Assembly: GCA_016930155.1 (NCBI GenBank)
Contig: JAFGHL010000072.1
Coordinates: 1 to 38,993, forward strand
Source of the DNA: Dehalococcoidia bacterium
Lineage (GTDB): Bacteria > Chloroflexota > Dehalococcoidia > GIF9 > UBA5629
Length of the DNA: 38,993 nucleotides
Direction: 5' to 3'
The notes under the pieces are model-generated. The model was not told where the DNA came from, ran no database searches, and saw nothing but the letters and a program-made list of their open reading frames with translations. The translations under genes were made by a program, and so were the position numbers. Below are positions 37,801 through 38,993 of this stretch, one piece after another. Every line of letters starts with the position of its first letter. The first letter of the stretch is position 1.

Positions 37801-38091
37801 GTTGAGCCCGGATTGACCTCCCAGATTGGGCAACAGGGCGTCCGGCCTTTCTTTTTCGATGATCTTCTCCATCATGTTTACAGTGAGCGGCTCAATATAT
37901 GTAATATGTGCCATGCCCGGATCGGTCATAATGGTGGCCGGATTTGAGTTGACCAGCACGATCTCGTAGCCCAAACCCTTGAGGGCTTTACAGGCTTGAG
38001 TGCCGGAGTAGTCGAATTCACAGGCCTGGCCTATGATGATGGGGCCAGATCCGATGATCATTATTTTCTTTATATCGTTTCTTCGCGGCAA
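34891..38091 (-). CDS. carB: Carbamoyl-phosphate synthase large subunit
   Basis: 1066 aa with duplicated ATP-grasp halves: [28 protein letters not shown] and [28 protein letters not shown]. Confidence 0.98.
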   Translation of the reverse strand: [1066 protein letters not shown]

Positions 38092-38202
38092 GTATAGCCT
38101 CCGTACGAAATTTCAGTCAGTTTAAATACTCGTTTTGGGCACATGAAATCTGCTTAAGGTCGCCGTGCAAGATTATAAAAGCAGCGTTCCCGGCCATGGT
38201 AA

Positions 38203-38993
38203 TTAATCAATCTTGAGAGAATTGTGGCGGAAGGCCAAAAATCCGCCACTGATGGTGGCCACAACCATTCCCTTCAATTTACAGCCATCGAACGGTGTAT
38301 TCCTGCCTTTTGAAAAGAATTCTTTAGCGTCGACCGTCCATTCGTATCCTGTATCCAGCAGTGTCAGGTCGGCGCGCGTGCCCGGATTAAGCGTCCCCGC
38401 GCCGTTTTTCAAGATGCTCGCCGGACCTGTGGTCAGGCAGGTCAGGAGGGCAGTCAGGCTGATTTTGCCCGTATGTACCAGAGACATAAGAGCGCCGAAT
38501 GCGGTCTCGAATCCGATGATACCGGATACGGCATTCTCAAATTCGCAGAGCTTTTCCTCGACGGTATGAGGAGCATGGTCTGTGGCTATCACATCGATCG
38601 TGCCATCTGTTATACCCCGTATCAATGCTTCTACATCAGCGGGCGACCTCAACGGAGGGTTAACCCTGGCGTTGGTGTCATAAGCCAGTGAAGATCGCGG
38701 ATCATCCTGTGAATTCATCACTCTCTCGTGTGTCAGTGTAAGATGGTGTGGAGTGACATCGCAGGTGACCTTCAGTCCTCTGCATTTGGCATCTCGTACA
38801 AGCTGCACCGAGCCGGCGGTGCTGATGTGAGTCACGTGCAGTTTAGCGCCCGTCCGTTCGCACAATGCAATGTCGCGCGCCACGATTGTATCCTCGGCGG
38901 CTGCGGGTATACCCTTGAGGCCGAGCCTGACGGCAACCCATCCTTCGTTCATGTGTCCTCCCTGCGATAGATCGACATCCTCGCAGTGATCGA
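38203..38993 (-). CDS. pyrC: Dihydroorotase (5' end beyond window)
   Basis: Frame continues upstream of the listed ATG to the window edge: DHCEDVDLSQGGHMNEGWVAVRLG; also KLHVTHISTAGSV, DVIATDHAPHTVEEK. Confidence 0.93.
   Translation of the reverse strand, partial: DHCEDVDLSQGGHMNEGWVAVRLGLKGIPAAAEDTIVARDIALCERTGAKLHVTHISTAGSVQLVRDAKCRGLKVTCDVTPHHLTLTHERVMNSQDDPRSSLAYDTNARVNPPLRSPADVEALIRGITDGTIDVIATDHAPHTVEEKLCEFENAVSGIIGFETAFGALMSLVHTGKISLTALLTCLTTGPASILKNGAGTLNPGTRADLTLLDTGYEWTVDAKEFFSKGRNTPFDGCKLKGMVVATISGGFLAFRHNSLKID

Noticed and set aside
37231-37947. 238-aa plus-strand ORF (and 34702..35247, 35308..35742)
   Set aside because: Antisense within or overlapping carB/pyrK coding sequence; no recognisable domain or SD.
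1-38993. CRISPR arrays, transposases, phage structural genes, rRNA
   Set aside because: None seen; no regularly spaced repeats or mobile-element proteins recognised.

Overview
Bacterial chromosomal window, densely coding, with two tRNAs (Asp-GTC and Pro-GGG). Gene content loosely suggests an anaerobic Chloroflexota/Dehalococcoidia-like genome, but this was not tested. Main blocks: (1) an IPT/TIG-repeat exported protein running off the left edge on the minus strand, missing from the ORF track; (2) tRNA-Asp, a PlsY-like protein and a GT2 glycosyltransferase; (3) a TetR regulator divergent from an acyl-CoA operon (two acyl-CoA dehydrogenases, an HMG-CoA-synthase-like/DUF35 fusion, a thiolase, three MaoC-type proteins, a second PlsY); (4) a PflX-like radical SAM protein; (5) a compact operon of FGGY kinase, RuBisCO-like protein, GSA-aminomutase-like class III aminotransferase, STAS protein and CoA-transferase behind a good sigma70-type promoter with an overlapping inverted repeat. 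Block 5 is the best candidate for an undescribed pathway. Further right: (6) a small accessory segment with a Cys-less membrane rhodanese, a tiny-membrane-protein operon and two divergent HTH regulators sharing a TTTACTA box; (7) tandem GDP-mannose-4,6-dehydratase paralogs; (8) PpiC, hom, thrC, flavin reductase and folE; (9) a minus-strand block with a MacB-type efflux system, a mini beta-carbonic-anhydrase-like protein, two paralogous 64-aa membrane proteins flanking a zinc-ribbon protein, YjbQ, PyrK, CarB and partial PyrC. All homology calls are from recognised motifs read by eye; no searches were run.
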